Assembly: GCF_031845305.1 (NCBI RefSeq)
Contig: NZ_JAVREH010000008.1
Location: 1 to 64,000 of the forward strand
Origin: Jatrophihabitans_A lederbergiae
GTDB lineage: Bacteria > Actinomycetota > Actinomycetes > Mycobacteriales > Jatrophihabitantaceae
DNA: 64,000 nucleotides
Reading direction: 5' to 3'
In this document: one piece after another, positions 24,834-33,701 of the stretch
How the letters are laid out: each line of letters opens with the position of its first letter
Position numbering within the stretch: the first letter of the stretch is position 1
Program-made: the position numbers and the translations under genes
The notes under the pieces: model-generated
The model's database searches: none
Seen by the model: the letters and a program-made list of their open reading frames with translations, nothing else
Told to the model about the DNA's origin: nothing

Positions 24834-26299
24834 CAATACCGTTCAGTTAAACTTACAACGGTGTAGTTTGGTGACATGCCTCGTGCTGGATGGGTGAAGC
24901 CGGAGACGGGTCGTCGGTTGTCGGATCTGGTGTCGGTGGGTGTGCTGACCCGGGTGTTCCCGCCGGATCTGGTGGATGAGGTGATCGCCGGGGTCGGCCG
25001 GACCGAACTGCGTCATCGGTCGCTGCCGGCCCGGGTGATGGCGTACTTCTCCATCGGGATGGCGCTGTACTCGGAGGGGTCGTATGAGGATGTGCTGGCG
25101 CAGCTGACCGACGGTCTTTCATGGGCGTCGGGGTGGCGGGAGAGCTATCGGCCGCCGAGCAAGTCGGCGATCTTCCAGGCCCGGGCACGGCTGGGGTCGG
25201 CGCCATTGGCGGCGTTGTTTCAGCGGGTGGCCCGGCCGATCGGCACAGTGCAGATGCCGGGGGTGTGGCTGGCGGGGCGCCGGCTGGTCGCGATCGACGG
25301 GACCTGTCTCGATGTCGCCGACACGGCCGCGAACGCAGCGCACTTCGGTCGTCCCGGGGTGAGCAAGGGCGAGCAGGCGGCGTTCCCCCAGGCCCGGGTC
25401 CTGGCGTTGGCCGAGTGCGGCACCCACGCAGTCTTCGCCGCCGAGATCGGCGCTTACACCCAGTCCGAGACCGCGTTGACCGACCCGCTGCTGGGCCGGC
25501 TGGAGCCAGGGATGCTGGTGCTGGCCGACCGTGGCTTCTTCTCCTATGCCCTGTGGCGTAAAGCGATCGGGACCGGGGCCGACCTGTTGTGGCGGATCCG
25601 CACCGACAAGGCAGGCCCCAAACCCACCCACGTCGAGGACCTTCCTGACGGCTCCTGGCTGGCCCACCTGCGCCGCACCACGCCGGCAGCGGCCCGCCGC
25701 GAGGAGCCGATGCTGGTCCGCGTCGTGGACTACAGCATTGACGACGGCCGCGAGAACAGCACCGCCTATCGACTGTTCACCACCCTGCTGGACCCGGCCG
25801 AGGTCGCCGCGGTCGATCTCGCCGCGGCCTACACGCAACGGTGGGAGATCGAGTTGGCCTTCGATGAGCTCAAGACCCACCAGCGCGGACCACGGACCGT
25901 GCTGCGCTCGAAATCACCCGACCTGGTCCTCCAGGAGATCTGGGGACACCTGTGCTGCCACTACGCGATCCGTTGCCTGATGGCCCAGGCCGCCACCCGC
26001 TCCGGGCACGACCCGGACCGGGTCAGCTTCGTCGCAGCACTGCGCATCACCAGGCAAACACTCGCCCACCCGGGCGCCTTTCCCCCCTGACCAACACGGC
26101 CGAGACAGCCCCGGCTGGCTGCTGTTCCTCCACCGCCTACTCGGCCGGCTCAACCCCGCCCGCCGCGGCCGCGCCGAACCCCGCGTCATCAAACGCAAGA
26201 TGCCCAAGTGGCACGTCAAGCGCACCCACCATGCAGCGTGGCCCCGACCGCAGCACCCTCCCACCTACCAGATCGCACGAAGCTAACTGAACGGTATTG
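24834..26299 (+). mobile_element. IS4-family insertion sequence, copy 2 (complete)
   Basis: 1466 bp with perfect 16-bp terminal inverted repeats CAATACCGTTCAGTTA and a 10-bp direct target duplication GGGCTAGAGG at 24824-24833 and 26300-26309. The duplication proves that this copy arrived by its own transposition. It carries one transposase gene and is inverted relative to the identical copy at 1-127. Confidence 0.95.
24876..26090 (+). CDS. IS4-family transposase, C-terminus shifted by a C-run
   Basis: 404 residues from ATG 24876. DDE residues: D in LVAIDGTCLDVAD (~142), D in VLADRGFFSYA (~220), E in the YREK-like YTQRWEIELAFDELKTH (~328). The stop at 26088-26090 directly follows a run of six C (26082-26087). 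With five C the frame would continue to a TAA at 26284, adding ~65 residues that include KRKMPKWHVKR, a tail conserved in actinobacterial IS4 transposases. So the tail is lost by a +1 change, a base-calling slip, or a frameshift used in regulation. The catalytic triad is intact. Confidence 0.9.
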   Translation: MPRAGWVKPETGRRLSDLVSVGVLTRVFPPDLVDEVIAGVGRTELRHRSLPARVMAYFSIGMALYSEGSYEDVLAQLTDGLSWASGWRESYRPPSKSAIFQARARLGSAPLAALFQRVARPIGTVQMPGVWLAGRRLVAIDGTCLDVADTAANAAHFGRPGVSKGEQAAFPQARVLALAECGTHAVFAAEIGAYTQSETALTDPLLGRLEPGMLVLADRGFFSYALWRKAIGTGADLLWRIRTDKAGPKPTHVEDLPDGSWLAHLRRTTPAAARREEPMLVRVVDYSIDDGRENSTAYRLFTTLLDPAEVAAVDLAAAYTQRWEIELAFDELKTHQRGPRTVLRSKSPDLVLQEIWGHLCCHYAIRCLMAQAATRSGHDPDRVSFVAALRITRQTLAHPGAFPP

Positions 26300-26302
26300 G
26301 GG

Positions 26303-26704
26303 CTAGAGGTGAGAAAGCACGTTCACCACGTTGCCGTCGTGATCGCGGAAGAAGAATCGGCGCACGCCCCACTCCTCGTCGGTGAGTGGATGCACGATCT
26401 CCAAGCCGAGCCGCTCAGCCTGGAGGAATGCCTCGTCAACGTCGTCCACCTCGATCGATGCGACCGGATTGCAGGGCGCGGTCTGGTCCTTCGTGATGAG
26501 GCTGAGCTGGGTGTTGGAATCGGCCCGATTGCTCAACGTCACGATCCAGCCGTGGTCCATGACTTCGACCATGCCGAGGACGTCTATATATGTCCGACGA
26601 GCTTGATCCATGTCGTCCACGGTGATGATTGGCATGACCCGATGGGTGTACACGTCGGTTACCGGCTTTCCGTTTTCTTGATTGAGACTGCGTTCCACGA
26701 ACAT
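26303..26704 (-). CDS. VOC-family (glyoxalase/bleomycin-resistance fold) protein
   Basis: About 133 residues from ATG 26704, chosen for GGAAAAG seven bases upstream; ATG 26635 is also possible. The VOC pattern is clear: MPIITVDDMDQARRTYIDVLG at the start of the fold, SIEVDDVDEAFLQAERLG, and RRFFFRDHDGNVVNVLSHL at the end with the metal-site Glu replaced or absent. Proteins of this kind bind drugs or act on small electrophiles. The IS4 target duplication overlaps its TAG stop, so insertion left the reading frame whole. Confidence 0.78.
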   Translation of the reverse strand: MFVERSLNQENGKPVTDVYTHRVMPIITVDDMDQARRTYIDVLGMVEVMDHGWIVTLSNRADSNTQLSLITKDQTAPCNPVASIEVDDVDEAFLQAERLGLEIVHPLTDEEWGVRRFFFRDHDGNVVNVLSHL

Positions 26705-26805
26705 TGCTTTTCCAACGAATGCATACCACTGCGCCCGATGTGAGCGCGCACTGCATGGAATCCGCACTGCTGACCCCCGCTGATGGAGGACTTCCAGCAG
26801 GGCCG

Positions 26806-27612
26806 TCACACTCGGCCGTCGAGCAAGACCCTCAGACGTCGCCTGGCGACGACGGTCGCGACCGCGGCGAAGAACGCTATCCACGCCAGGCTGCCGATCA
26901 GCGGCACCAGCAGCGGGCCACCCATGCGACAGCCCTACCAGCGCCTCGGTGGTAACCGAAATGGCATTGACCGCCACCAACGGCTGAATCCAGCCGGGGA
27001 AAGCGTGCAACGGCACGTAACCAGAGGACATCAAGGTAAGCGTCAGCGTCGGCAGCTGCACCCACTTGACGATGATGCCCGGGTGTTGAGCGCTCATTCC
27101 GACGGCAATCGACACGGCCGAGCACATCGCGCCGAACAGTGTGATCAGCACGAAGAACCCGACGGCGGCCACGACACCCCGCGACAGCCTGAAACCGGGG
27201 ATCAACGCGCACACCACGATTACCGCCGCCGCGCTCATGATCCGCACCAAGTCGCCGATCACCCGCCCGATCAGAACGCTGCTCATGTTGATGGGCATCG
27301 CGCGCAGCCGGGTGAAGATGCCGCTGTTCAGATCGGTCCAGAAACCGATCGAGTTCGACAGGATCGCCGACCATGCGGTGACTAGAGCCATCAGCGGGGT
27401 GAGTACGACATAGGCCTCACCGGTGGCCGAGTAGACCAGCAGCCGAAACGCCAGCAGCATAAACAGCTGGAGCAACGGAAAGAGCACGGTCGAGATGACC
27501 ATCACGCGGCTGCGCAGGAACGTCCGCACGACCCGGGCGGCCAATACCAGGCTGGGGCGTACCAGTCCTTGCCCCGCTGCCGACGGCTGGGGGCGCCGGA
27601 GACCGCCGTCAC
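26806..27612 (-). pseudogene. ABC-2-type permease (DrrB/DrrC-like), frameshifted
   Basis: The main frame reads VVRTFLRSRVMVISTVLFPL through several membrane spans (FGAMCSAVSIAVGMSAQ; VPLHAFPGWIQPLVAVNAIS) to ...EALVGLSHG near 26930. Family sequence resumes in another frame as GGPLLVPLIGSLAWIAFF and ends in ARRRLRVLLDGRV at 26806. The N-terminus is also shifted: a GTG start at 27612 overlapping the upstream stop reads in the wrong frame for the first ~25 codons. A decayed drug-export permease. The apparent fusion with the VOC gene is an artefact of the broken frame. Confidence 0.75.
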
Positions 27613-27853
27613 TTCCGCACCTTCTGGAAGGCCCGAACGTCGAGGATGCCGAACACGATGACGATTGCAAGGCACCACCCGAACGCGACCGCGACGGTGG
27701 ACGCGGCGGTGGTACCCGAGGTCAGGTGCCGTTGCCCGTCGATCACCACCGACACCGGTGAGTAGCGGACCGCCGGCTGAAGCCAGCCTGGAAACATGTC
27801 GACCGACACGAATCCGGTCGAGAGGATCAGCAACGGAAGGTAGCCGCTGACCG
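27609..27853 (-). pseudogene. ABC-2-type permease, C-terminal remnant
   Basis: About 80 codons (GYLPLLILSTGFVSVDMFPG ... AFQKVRK) match the end of a DrrB-like permease. Upstream sequence is lost at ~27853. It overlaps the next permease by the usual TGA/GTG arrangement, so the two were once a DrrB-DrrC-like pair. The ATPase gene is missing. Confidence 0.75.
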
Positions 27854-27913
27854 ACGGTCAGTGGCTTTCCACACGGCCGGGCATGCCGAGGCCGCTTCAT
27901 GGTGAGATGTGTT

Positions 27914-28627
27914 ATGGCGGACTTGGTGTTGGTCGAGGACGACGATGCAATCGGGCATGCGTTGCGGTCCGCGCTGGCGGAGGCACGTTATCGCGTCCGT
28001 TGGTGTCGGGACGGGGCGTCCGCATTGGAGGCGTGCGAGGCCGCTTCGCCAATCAGCCTGGTGGTCCTCGATCTCGGCTTGCCGGACATGGACGGCGTGG
28101 ATGTGTGCCGGGCGATGAGGTCTCGACGGCCGAACGCGGTGATCGTCATCCTCACGGCACGGGATGCGGAGATCGATGTCATCGTCGGCCTCGAGGCCGG
28201 CGCTGATGACTATCTGACCAAGCCGATCCGCACGGCAGAGCTGCTGGCTCGGGTTCGCGCCCATCTACGTAGGATCGAGCCTCGTCAGTCGTCGCCGTCG
28301 CGTCACGTAGTAGGTGCGCTGGTAGTGGATGAGTCGACGCGGCGGGTGCTGCTGGCCGACGTCGAGGTGTCGCTGCGGACCAAGGAGTTCGACCTGCTCG
28401 CCCGCTTGGCTCGCGAGCCTGGCGTCGCGGTGAGCCGCTCGACGCTCATGGCCGACGTCTGGGACGAGCACTGGCACGGCTCGACGAAGACACTTGACGT
28501 GCACGTGGCGGCCCTGCGTCGAACGTTGGACCGAGCCGAGATGCACGCCCGGGTAGCCGTCCCGGTGATCGAGACGCTACGCGGTTTCGGCTACCGGATC
28601 GCGGCCGACACCGCCCCCGGTTCCTAG
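27914..28627 (+). CDS. OmpR-family response regulator
   Basis: 237 residues from ATG 27914. Receiver domain with phospho-acceptor Asp in VVLDLGLPDMDG, Thr in VILTARD and Lys in DDYLTKPIRTAEL. The C-terminal winged helix (EVSLRTKEFDLLARLAREPG ... TLDVHVAALRRTL ... IETLRGFGYRI) is OmpR/PhoB-like. No kinase is adjacent, but an orphan sensor kinase lies on the far side of the minus-strand ABC operon (33702). The two likely form a pair controlling that exporter. Confidence 0.9.
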   Translation: MADLVLVEDDDAIGHALRSALAEARYRVRWCRDGASALEACEAASPISLVVLDLGLPDMDGVDVCRAMRSRRPNAVIVILTARDAEIDVIVGLEAGADDYLTKPIRTAELLARVRAHLRRIEPRQSSPSRHVVGALVVDESTRRVLLADVEVSLRTKEFDLLARLAREPGVAVSRSTLMADVWDEHWHGSTKTLDVHVAALRRTLDRAEMHARVAVPVIETLRGFGYRIAADTAPGS

Positions 28628-28642
28628 CTGCCGACGCCCCGG

Positions 28643-31303
28643 TCACAGCCTTCGGATGGTCGTGAGGATTCCGCGTCCGGAAACGCGTACCGCCGCAGCG
28701 GTCACGACGGCCAGGCACGCCGCGATCAGTGCGGCGAGGGCCGCGAGGTATCCCCAGGGGACGGTCACGGCTGACGGCGGCGGGTCAAACACCCCGGTGA
28801 GGACCTTGATAAGTACCTGGGTGAGGTAGGCGCCGAGCAGCCCACCGCCGAGGGCGCCGGTGACGCCGACGAGCACGGTCTCGCAGGCGACCGCGGCGCG
28901 CAGGTGCCGGCGTCGCGCACCGAGGGCGTTCATGATGGCCAGACTGCGGCGGCGTTCGGCCAGGCCGAGGGCGAGAACGAGGCCACCGGCCGCAGCGGCG
29001 AGCACGAGGGCGAAGCCGAGTTCGACGCGGCTCAGACCCGCGAGGTCGACCGAGGTGAGGCTGGAACCGACGGTGCCGCGAGTGGTGCTGATGCCGGTGA
29101 CGGCGACGCTCGGGCCGACTAGGGTGCGGACCTTTGCTGCGACGGCGGAACTGCCGGTCCCGCCGGTGTTTATGAGGAACGTGCCGACGGCGTCGCTGCC
29201 GGTCTTCTGAGTGATGTAGGCAGCGTTGGTGACGAAGAAGCTGTCCTTCGGCGCGGTGGGGAACTCCGACACGATGCCGACGTAGTGGAACGCCACGGTG
29301 ATCGGCTTGTGGGTCCGGCCGTCGAGCAGGCGCAGGTTTATCAGGTCGCCGAGGTGCAGTTGGTAGTCCTTGACGGTTTCGGAGCTGACCAGGATGGAGT
29401 CGGGCTTGGTCCGCAGAGTGCGCATGAGACTGGCGGCGCTGCCGCCGAGGAAGTAGCTGTCCTGCAGGGCCGTGACCGAGCGGATCGAGCCGGGTTGCAC
29501 GCCGTAGAGGTCTTGCAGGTCGGTGCCGATGTAGGCGTAGCGGTGCTGCAGCGGTTCGACGCCGGTCACCCCGGGCACTGCGGCCAACTTCGTCGCGTAG
29601 GCGGGACCGACCGTGACGCCGGCCGACTGGGTGACGGTGACGTCGGCGCCGTTGGTCAGTTGCGCGTCGGCCTCGGCCTGCGCCTGATAGGTGGTGTTGA
29701 ACGTGGCGGTGGAGATCGCGAACGCGACCGACAGGGCCAACACGGTCGCGGCTTTGACGAGTGGTCGGCGTTGGCGTGACATGCTCGCGCCCAGCACCGG
29801 CGCGATCCGTCCGGCGAACGGGCTTAGCAGCAGCGCGGTGATGCGGCGGCCGCGTCCGAGCAGCAGGTCGACGAGGCGCCAGATCAGCAGCCCGGCGCCG
29901 AGCCACAGCAGCGCTGGTCCGGCCAGCGCCCAGTAGGACACCGAGATCGTGGGAACGCCCTCGGGGGCCAGGACAAGTTGGTAGCCGTTGTGGCTGGTGG
30001 TGTTCAGGACGAGTCCGGCGCCGACCAGCGCGGCGATGTCCAGGCCGTAGCGGGCCCACCAGGGGTAGCGGCGCACGGTGATCTCCTGACGTCCGCTGGC
30101 GATGGTGTGCTCGCGCACGTCGCGGCGGGCCGGGACGAGGACAGCGAGGGCAGTGATCGCCAGGCCCAAGGCAACGGCGAGGCCGGACCACAACATCGCT
30201 GAACCGGTCGTGGCACCGAAGCTGGTCGAACCGAACGCGACCTGCCCCACCACGAGTGCCGCGGCCAGACCCACCAAGCAGCCGACGGCGCCGATGACGC
30301 CGGTCTCGACCGACACCAGGCGCAGCAGTTGCCGTTGCGACGCGCCACGGATCCGCAGCAGCGCCTGTTCACCGCGTCGGCGGCGCGCACCGGCGGAGGC
30401 GACGGTGGCGGTCAGTAACCCGGCCAGGATCGCACCGGGCAGGCCGAGGAACAGGAACAGCACCTGGGCGTAGGCGGCGTCGCCGCGCGCGGAGTCCAGT
30501 GCCGCGCCGAGGTTGTTGCCAACCGTGGCGGTGCCGGTGCTGCGCGCCTCGAGGTTGTGCGCCGAAGCGAGGGTGGTGCTGTAGGCGGCGGCGGGGTCGT
30601 TCGGGAGGGCGTGACTGAGCCGGGCGTGGATCTGCGTGCTGACTAGGTCGGGACGTGGGGTGGCGATGGGCGCGCTGAGCTGCTGCCACTGCTGATAGGG
30701 CAGCAGGATCACGTTGTCCGGCGGCGCGGACGGTTGGCTGCCGGCCGGCGCGCCGACGGTCTGGAACAGCGAGTTGGCCTGCGGCAGGTCGACCACGCCG
30801 GCCACGGTCACCGTGACCGGCGACAGTCCGGGGCGTTTGATCGCGATCGTGGAGCCGGGGGCGGCGTGCAGGTTGGACGCGGTCTGCTGCGCGACGAGCA
30901 CGCCGCTGGCCGAGCCGGTGAGGCTGCGGATCTCGCCCGGAAACGTGGCCTGGTAGGTCGGCGGCAGGCCGAGCACCACGCCGGCGCCGGTGGTCTGGGT
31001 GGTACCGGCCGTGGTGGCGCTGAGGCCGGGCACGCGCGTGAACCCCACGGTCTGGCTGGCCTGCACGCCTGGTGTGTGCGCCACCAGCGCGGCGACGCTC
31101 GCCGGATCAGTGCCGGCTGCGGTCTGAACCTGCCAGTCGACGCTGACCGAGCGCACGGCGCGGCCGGTCATGCTCGCCTTGGCGTGGGCAAGGAAGGCAC
31201 CGAGACTGGCAAGCAGCGCGACGGCGATCGCGACGCCCGCGGCGGCACCGAGCAGGCGCGCCGGTTGATGGCGCAGCAGCGCTGGAAGCCAGATGCGGAT
31301 CAT
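28643..31303 (-). CDS. FtsX/MacB-like ABC transporter permease
   Basis: 886 residues with an N-terminal membrane anchor, a large extracytoplasmic domain (~40-260), a first FtsX block (~270-390), further spans, a second extracytoplasmic domain (~540-760) and a C-terminal FtsX block (~770-880). This two-FtsX-domain layout is usual for actinobacterial and firmicute type-VII ABC systems that work on lipoproteins, antibiotics or cell-wall signals rather than classical import. It overlaps its ATPase gene by 4 bp. Confidence 0.87.
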   Translation of the reverse strand: MIRIWLPALLRHQPARLLGAAAGVAIAVALLASLGAFLAHAKASMTGRAVRSVSVDWQVQTAAGTDPASVAALVAHTPGVQASQTVGFTRVPGLSATTAGTTQTTGAGVVLGLPPTYQATFPGEIRSLTGSASGVLVAQQTASNLHAAPGSTIAIKRPGLSPVTVTVAGVVDLPQANSLFQTVGAPAGSQPSAPPDNVILLPYQQWQQLSAPIATPRPDLVSTQIHARLSHALPNDPAAAYSTTLASAHNLEARSTGTATVGNNLGAALDSARGDAAYAQVLFLFLGLPGAILAGLLTATVASAGARRRRGEQALLRIRGASQRQLLRLVSVETGVIGAVGCLVGLAAALVVGQVAFGSTSFGATTGSAMLWSGLAVALGLAITALAVLVPARRDVREHTIASGRQEITVRRYPWWARYGLDIAALVGAGLVLNTTSHNGYQLVLAPEGVPTISVSYWALAGPALLWLGAGLLIWRLVDLLLGRGRRITALLLSPFAGRIAPVLGASMSRQRRPLVKAATVLALSVAFAISTATFNTTYQAQAEADAQLTNGADVTVTQSAGVTVGPAYATKLAAVPGVTGVEPLQHRYAYIGTDLQDLYGVQPGSIRSVTALQDSYFLGGSAASLMRTLRTKPDSILVSSETVKDYQLHLGDLINLRLLDGRTHKPITVAFHYVGIVSEFPTAPKDSFFVTNAAYITQKTGSDAVGTFLINTGGTGSSAVAAKVRTLVGPSVAVTGISTTRGTVGSSLTSVDLAGLSRVELGFALVLAAAAGGLVLALGLAERRRSLAIMNALGARRRHLRAAVACETVLVGVTGALGGGLLGAYLTQVLIKVLTGVFDPPPSAVTVPWGYLAALAALIAACLAVVTAAAVRVSGRGILTTIRRL

Positions 31304-32064
31304 GAGTCGACTCCGTCACGAAGGGGGGCGCTGGACGCGGGGTTCAGCCGACCGTCGCGCACCGGCCAGACCGTGTTCAGCCGCGCGCCGATGGTCTCGT
31401 CATGCGTCGCGATCACCAGTGCCGCACCGATCTCGTCGCTGACCTGCACGAGGACGTCGGTGACGTGGGCGGCCGTGTTGCGGTCGAGTTGACTGGTGGG
31501 TTCGTCGGCGAGGATCAACCGCGGCCGAGCGGCGAGGACACGGGCGATCACCACGCGCTGGGCCTGCCCGCCGGACAGTTCCTGCGGCAGGTCGTTGCGC
31601 AGCCCATCGAGTTCGAGCAGGTCGAGCGCGGCGCGGGCCCGCTCACGAGCGTCTGCACTCCTGGTGTCGGTGAGCAGCATCGGCAGCTCGATGTTCTCCA
31701 GCACGGTCAGGCTTGGCACCAGGGTAGGCGCCTGGAACACCAGACCGGCGCGGTGCGCGCCGTCGCGTGGATGCCCGCCCAACCCCGGCCAGCTGACCTG
31801 ACCCGCAGTCGGGGTCTCCAGGCCGGCGAGGATGTGCAGCAGCGTCGACTTCCCCGATCCGGACGGACCCATGATTGCCACGCGGTCGGCCGGCTCCACC
31901 GTGCAGGTCGCGTCGTAGACCGCGACGACTGCCCGGTCGCCGGTGCCGTAGGTGCGTCCCACTTCGACGCAGCGGGCGACGGCCTCATCCGATCCTGGCA
32001 GGCCGAGCCCCGGTCTGGTATCGCCCACGTCGCGGCCGTTGATCCGTTCGCGAAGCGCCATCAC
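31300..32064 (-). CDS. ABC transporter ATP-binding protein (MacB/LolD type), first
   Basis: 254 residues: Walker A GPSGSGKSTLLHILAGLE, Q-loop region, signature LSGGQAQRVVIARVLA, Walker B RLILADEPTSQLD. LolD/MacB group. Overlaps the FtsX permease start by 4 bp and follows the second ATPase by a 4-bp overlap, so all are translationally coupled. Confidence 0.9.
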   Translation of the reverse strand: MMALRERINGRDVGDTRPGLGLPGSDEAVARCVEVGRTYGTGDRAVVAVYDATCTVEPADRVAIMGPSGSGKSTLLHILAGLETPTAGQVSWPGLGGHPRDGAHRAGLVFQAPTLVPSLTVLENIELPMLLTDTRSADARERARAALDLLELDGLRNDLPQELSGGQAQRVVIARVLAARPRLILADEPTSQLDRNTAAHVTDVLVQVSDEIGAALVIATHDETIGARLNTVWPVRDGRLNPASSAPLRDGVDS

Positions 32065-32768
32065 TGCACCTGTCCGTTACGCAGTGTGATCACGCGGTCG
32101 GCAGCCGCCGCGACGGCGGCGCTGTGGCTGGCCACCAGCAGCGCGGTGCCCCGGTGAGCGCGGCGCGTGAGGATGGTCAGTACTTGCGCCTCGGTGGTCG
32201 AGTCCAGCTCGCCGGTCGGTTCGTCGGCCAGCAGCACCGGCGGGTCGTTGGCCAGCGCGACGGCCAGCCCGGCGCGGACGGTCTCCCCGCCGGACAGCGT
32301 GTCCGGACGGGCGTGTGCGCGGTGCGCCAGGCCGAGTTCGGCGAGAGGATCCGTGCCGGTCGGGGCCGCAGGGTTGCCGGCCAGGCGCCGGGCCAGAGCG
32401 ATGTTCTGCACGACGCTTAGGTGGTTGAGCAGGTTTCCGCTCTGGGTGAGCAAGCCGATCAGCCGGGCGCGGAGTCGCGCCCGCTCCGACTCCGGGCGTC
32501 GGGTGATGCGGGTGCCGCCGATGCGGACGGTGCCGCCGTCGGGCTCGTCCAAGCCGGCAAGGCAGGACAGCAGCGTGGACTTGCCGGATCCGGACGGCCC
32601 GACGACGGCGACGAACTCGCCCGGCGCGACAGTGATGGTGACACCGCGCAGCGCCTGGGTTTCCTCATCGCCGGAGTGGAAGAACCGATGCAGCGACGAT
32701 GCGTTCAGCGCCGCAACGACCGGAGCACCGCTGGCACGCATGCCGTCGGGGGCGGCAGAGGTTGTCAT
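32061..32768 (-). CDS. ABC transporter ATP-binding protein (MacB/LolD type), second
   Basis: 235 residues from ATG 32768, which overlaps the lipoprotein stop by one base. The frame is open further upstream but without homology. Walker A GPSGSGKSTLLSCLAGLD, signature DTLSGGETVRAGLAVALAND, Walker B VLLADEPTGELD. The signature is slightly off-consensus (SGGET). Two ATPases with one two-domain permease suggest a heterodimeric ATPase. Confidence 0.88.
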   Translation of the reverse strand: MTTSAAPDGMRASGAPVVAALNASSLHRFFHSGDEETQALRGVTITVAPGEFVAVVGPSGSGKSTLLSCLAGLDEPDGGTVRIGGTRITRRPESERARLRARLIGLLTQSGNLLNHLSVVQNIALARRLAGNPAAPTGTDPLAELGLAHRAHARPDTLSGGETVRAGLAVALANDPPVLLADEPTGELDSTTEAQVLTILTRRAHRGTALLVASHSAAVAAAADRVITLRNGQVQ

Positions 32769-33454
32769 CACTTCGTCCACGCGAACGAGTCGGTGACCGT
32801 GCGCCATGGGTCGACGTTGTCCGAGCCGACCGGCGCGGCCAGGGTGAGCGTGACCGACGTGCCGCCCTTCCAGAACGTGTACCGCTCGACCGCCTCGTTG
32901 GCGACCTTCCAGGTCACCGGATTGACCGGCGAGTAGGCGCGGTAGGTGATCAGCACGGTGCTGCCGGCCTTGCGCTGTACGACGCTGACCGCCCCCGGGG
33001 CAAACCCCTTCGACGCGGCCTTGATCGCAGGAAGGTCGCTCATCCGGGCCGACACGGTCGTCGGCGCCTGCGCGCTGGCGGCGGTCGTGACGGTGATGCT
33101 GTTGTACTTGTCGGAGAACACCACCGCCGAGCCTGCGTTCGACCGCGCCCACCCCTCCGGCGTGGTGACGGTGAATCCCACACCCGAGTAGGGGACGAAC
33201 GCCTGGTTGTCCGGGATGTCGCCGGGCGGGTGCACCTCGACACCGACCGGCCCCGTCCCCGACGAGGTCGCACCCGATGACGCGCCGGGTGCGGACGGCG
33301 AGGACGCTGCACCAGTCGACGGCGCCGAGTGGGTCGGCGAGGACCCGCCGTTCGAGCCACACGCGGGCACCAGCAGCACCGCGCTGAGCGCGGCTACGGC
33401 GGCGATTTTCGACCGCGCCGACTTCACAGCATCGAACGTGTTCAACATCTGCAT
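32768..33454 (-). CDS. Secreted lipoprotein of the ABC operon
   Basis: 228 residues. A positively charged start and hydrophobic stretch lead to a lipobox-like VLLVPAC (Cys ~32), followed by a Ser/Thr/Pro/Gly-rich linker (~33-70). The remaining ~150 residues (VPYSGVGFTVTTPEGWARS ... DPWRTVTDSFAWTK) resemble PsbP/LpqN-type globular domains. First gene of the four-gene exporter operon, and probably the extracytoplasmic partner of the FtsX permease. Confidence 0.83.
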   Translation of the reverse strand: MQMLNTFDAVKSARSKIAAVAALSAVLLVPACGSNGGSSPTHSAPSTGAASSPSAPGASSGATSSGTGPVGVEVHPPGDIPDNQAFVPYSGVGFTVTTPEGWARSNAGSAVVFSDKYNSITVTTAASAQAPTTVSARMSDLPAIKAASKGFAPGAVSVVQRKAGSTVLITYRAYSPVNPVTWKVANEAVERYTFWKGGTSVTLTLAAPVGSDNVDPWRTVTDSFAWTK

Positions 33455-33701
33455 TCTCCCGAAGAGGTGGGTGGTTCACCGCCTGATGTCATGCGGCGCG
33501 GCAACTCGGTGCTCGTTGAACTCGACGCTAGAAGCGCGCAGGCGAGAAGACCGGCCCAGTTCGGTTAGCGGACGGCAAAACCTTGCGGTGAGGCGTCGCG
33601 GGCCGCTCGAGCGTGTCTCGGGCACTGCCAGACTGATGATCGTCGCGGCACGCGGACCGGCACTACGGTCGCGTGTCCCTGCCGACCGGATGGAGGTTCG
33701 T

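Noticed and set aside
1..26309. Composite transposon made of the two IS4 copies.
   Set aside because: Copy 2 is flanked on both sides by its own 10-bp target duplication, so it inserted alone. A composite element would have duplications only at the outer ends.
26303..27670. A 455-residue fusion of an ABC permease and a VOC protein.
   Set aside because: The permease frame is broken near 26930, and the region between the two parts has no homology. The VOC gene has its own start and Shine-Dalgarno.
32769..33479. N-terminal extension of the second ABC ATPase.
   Set aside because: It is an out-of-frame reading of the lipoprotein gene. The ATPase starts at ATG 32768 by overlap with the lipoprotein stop.
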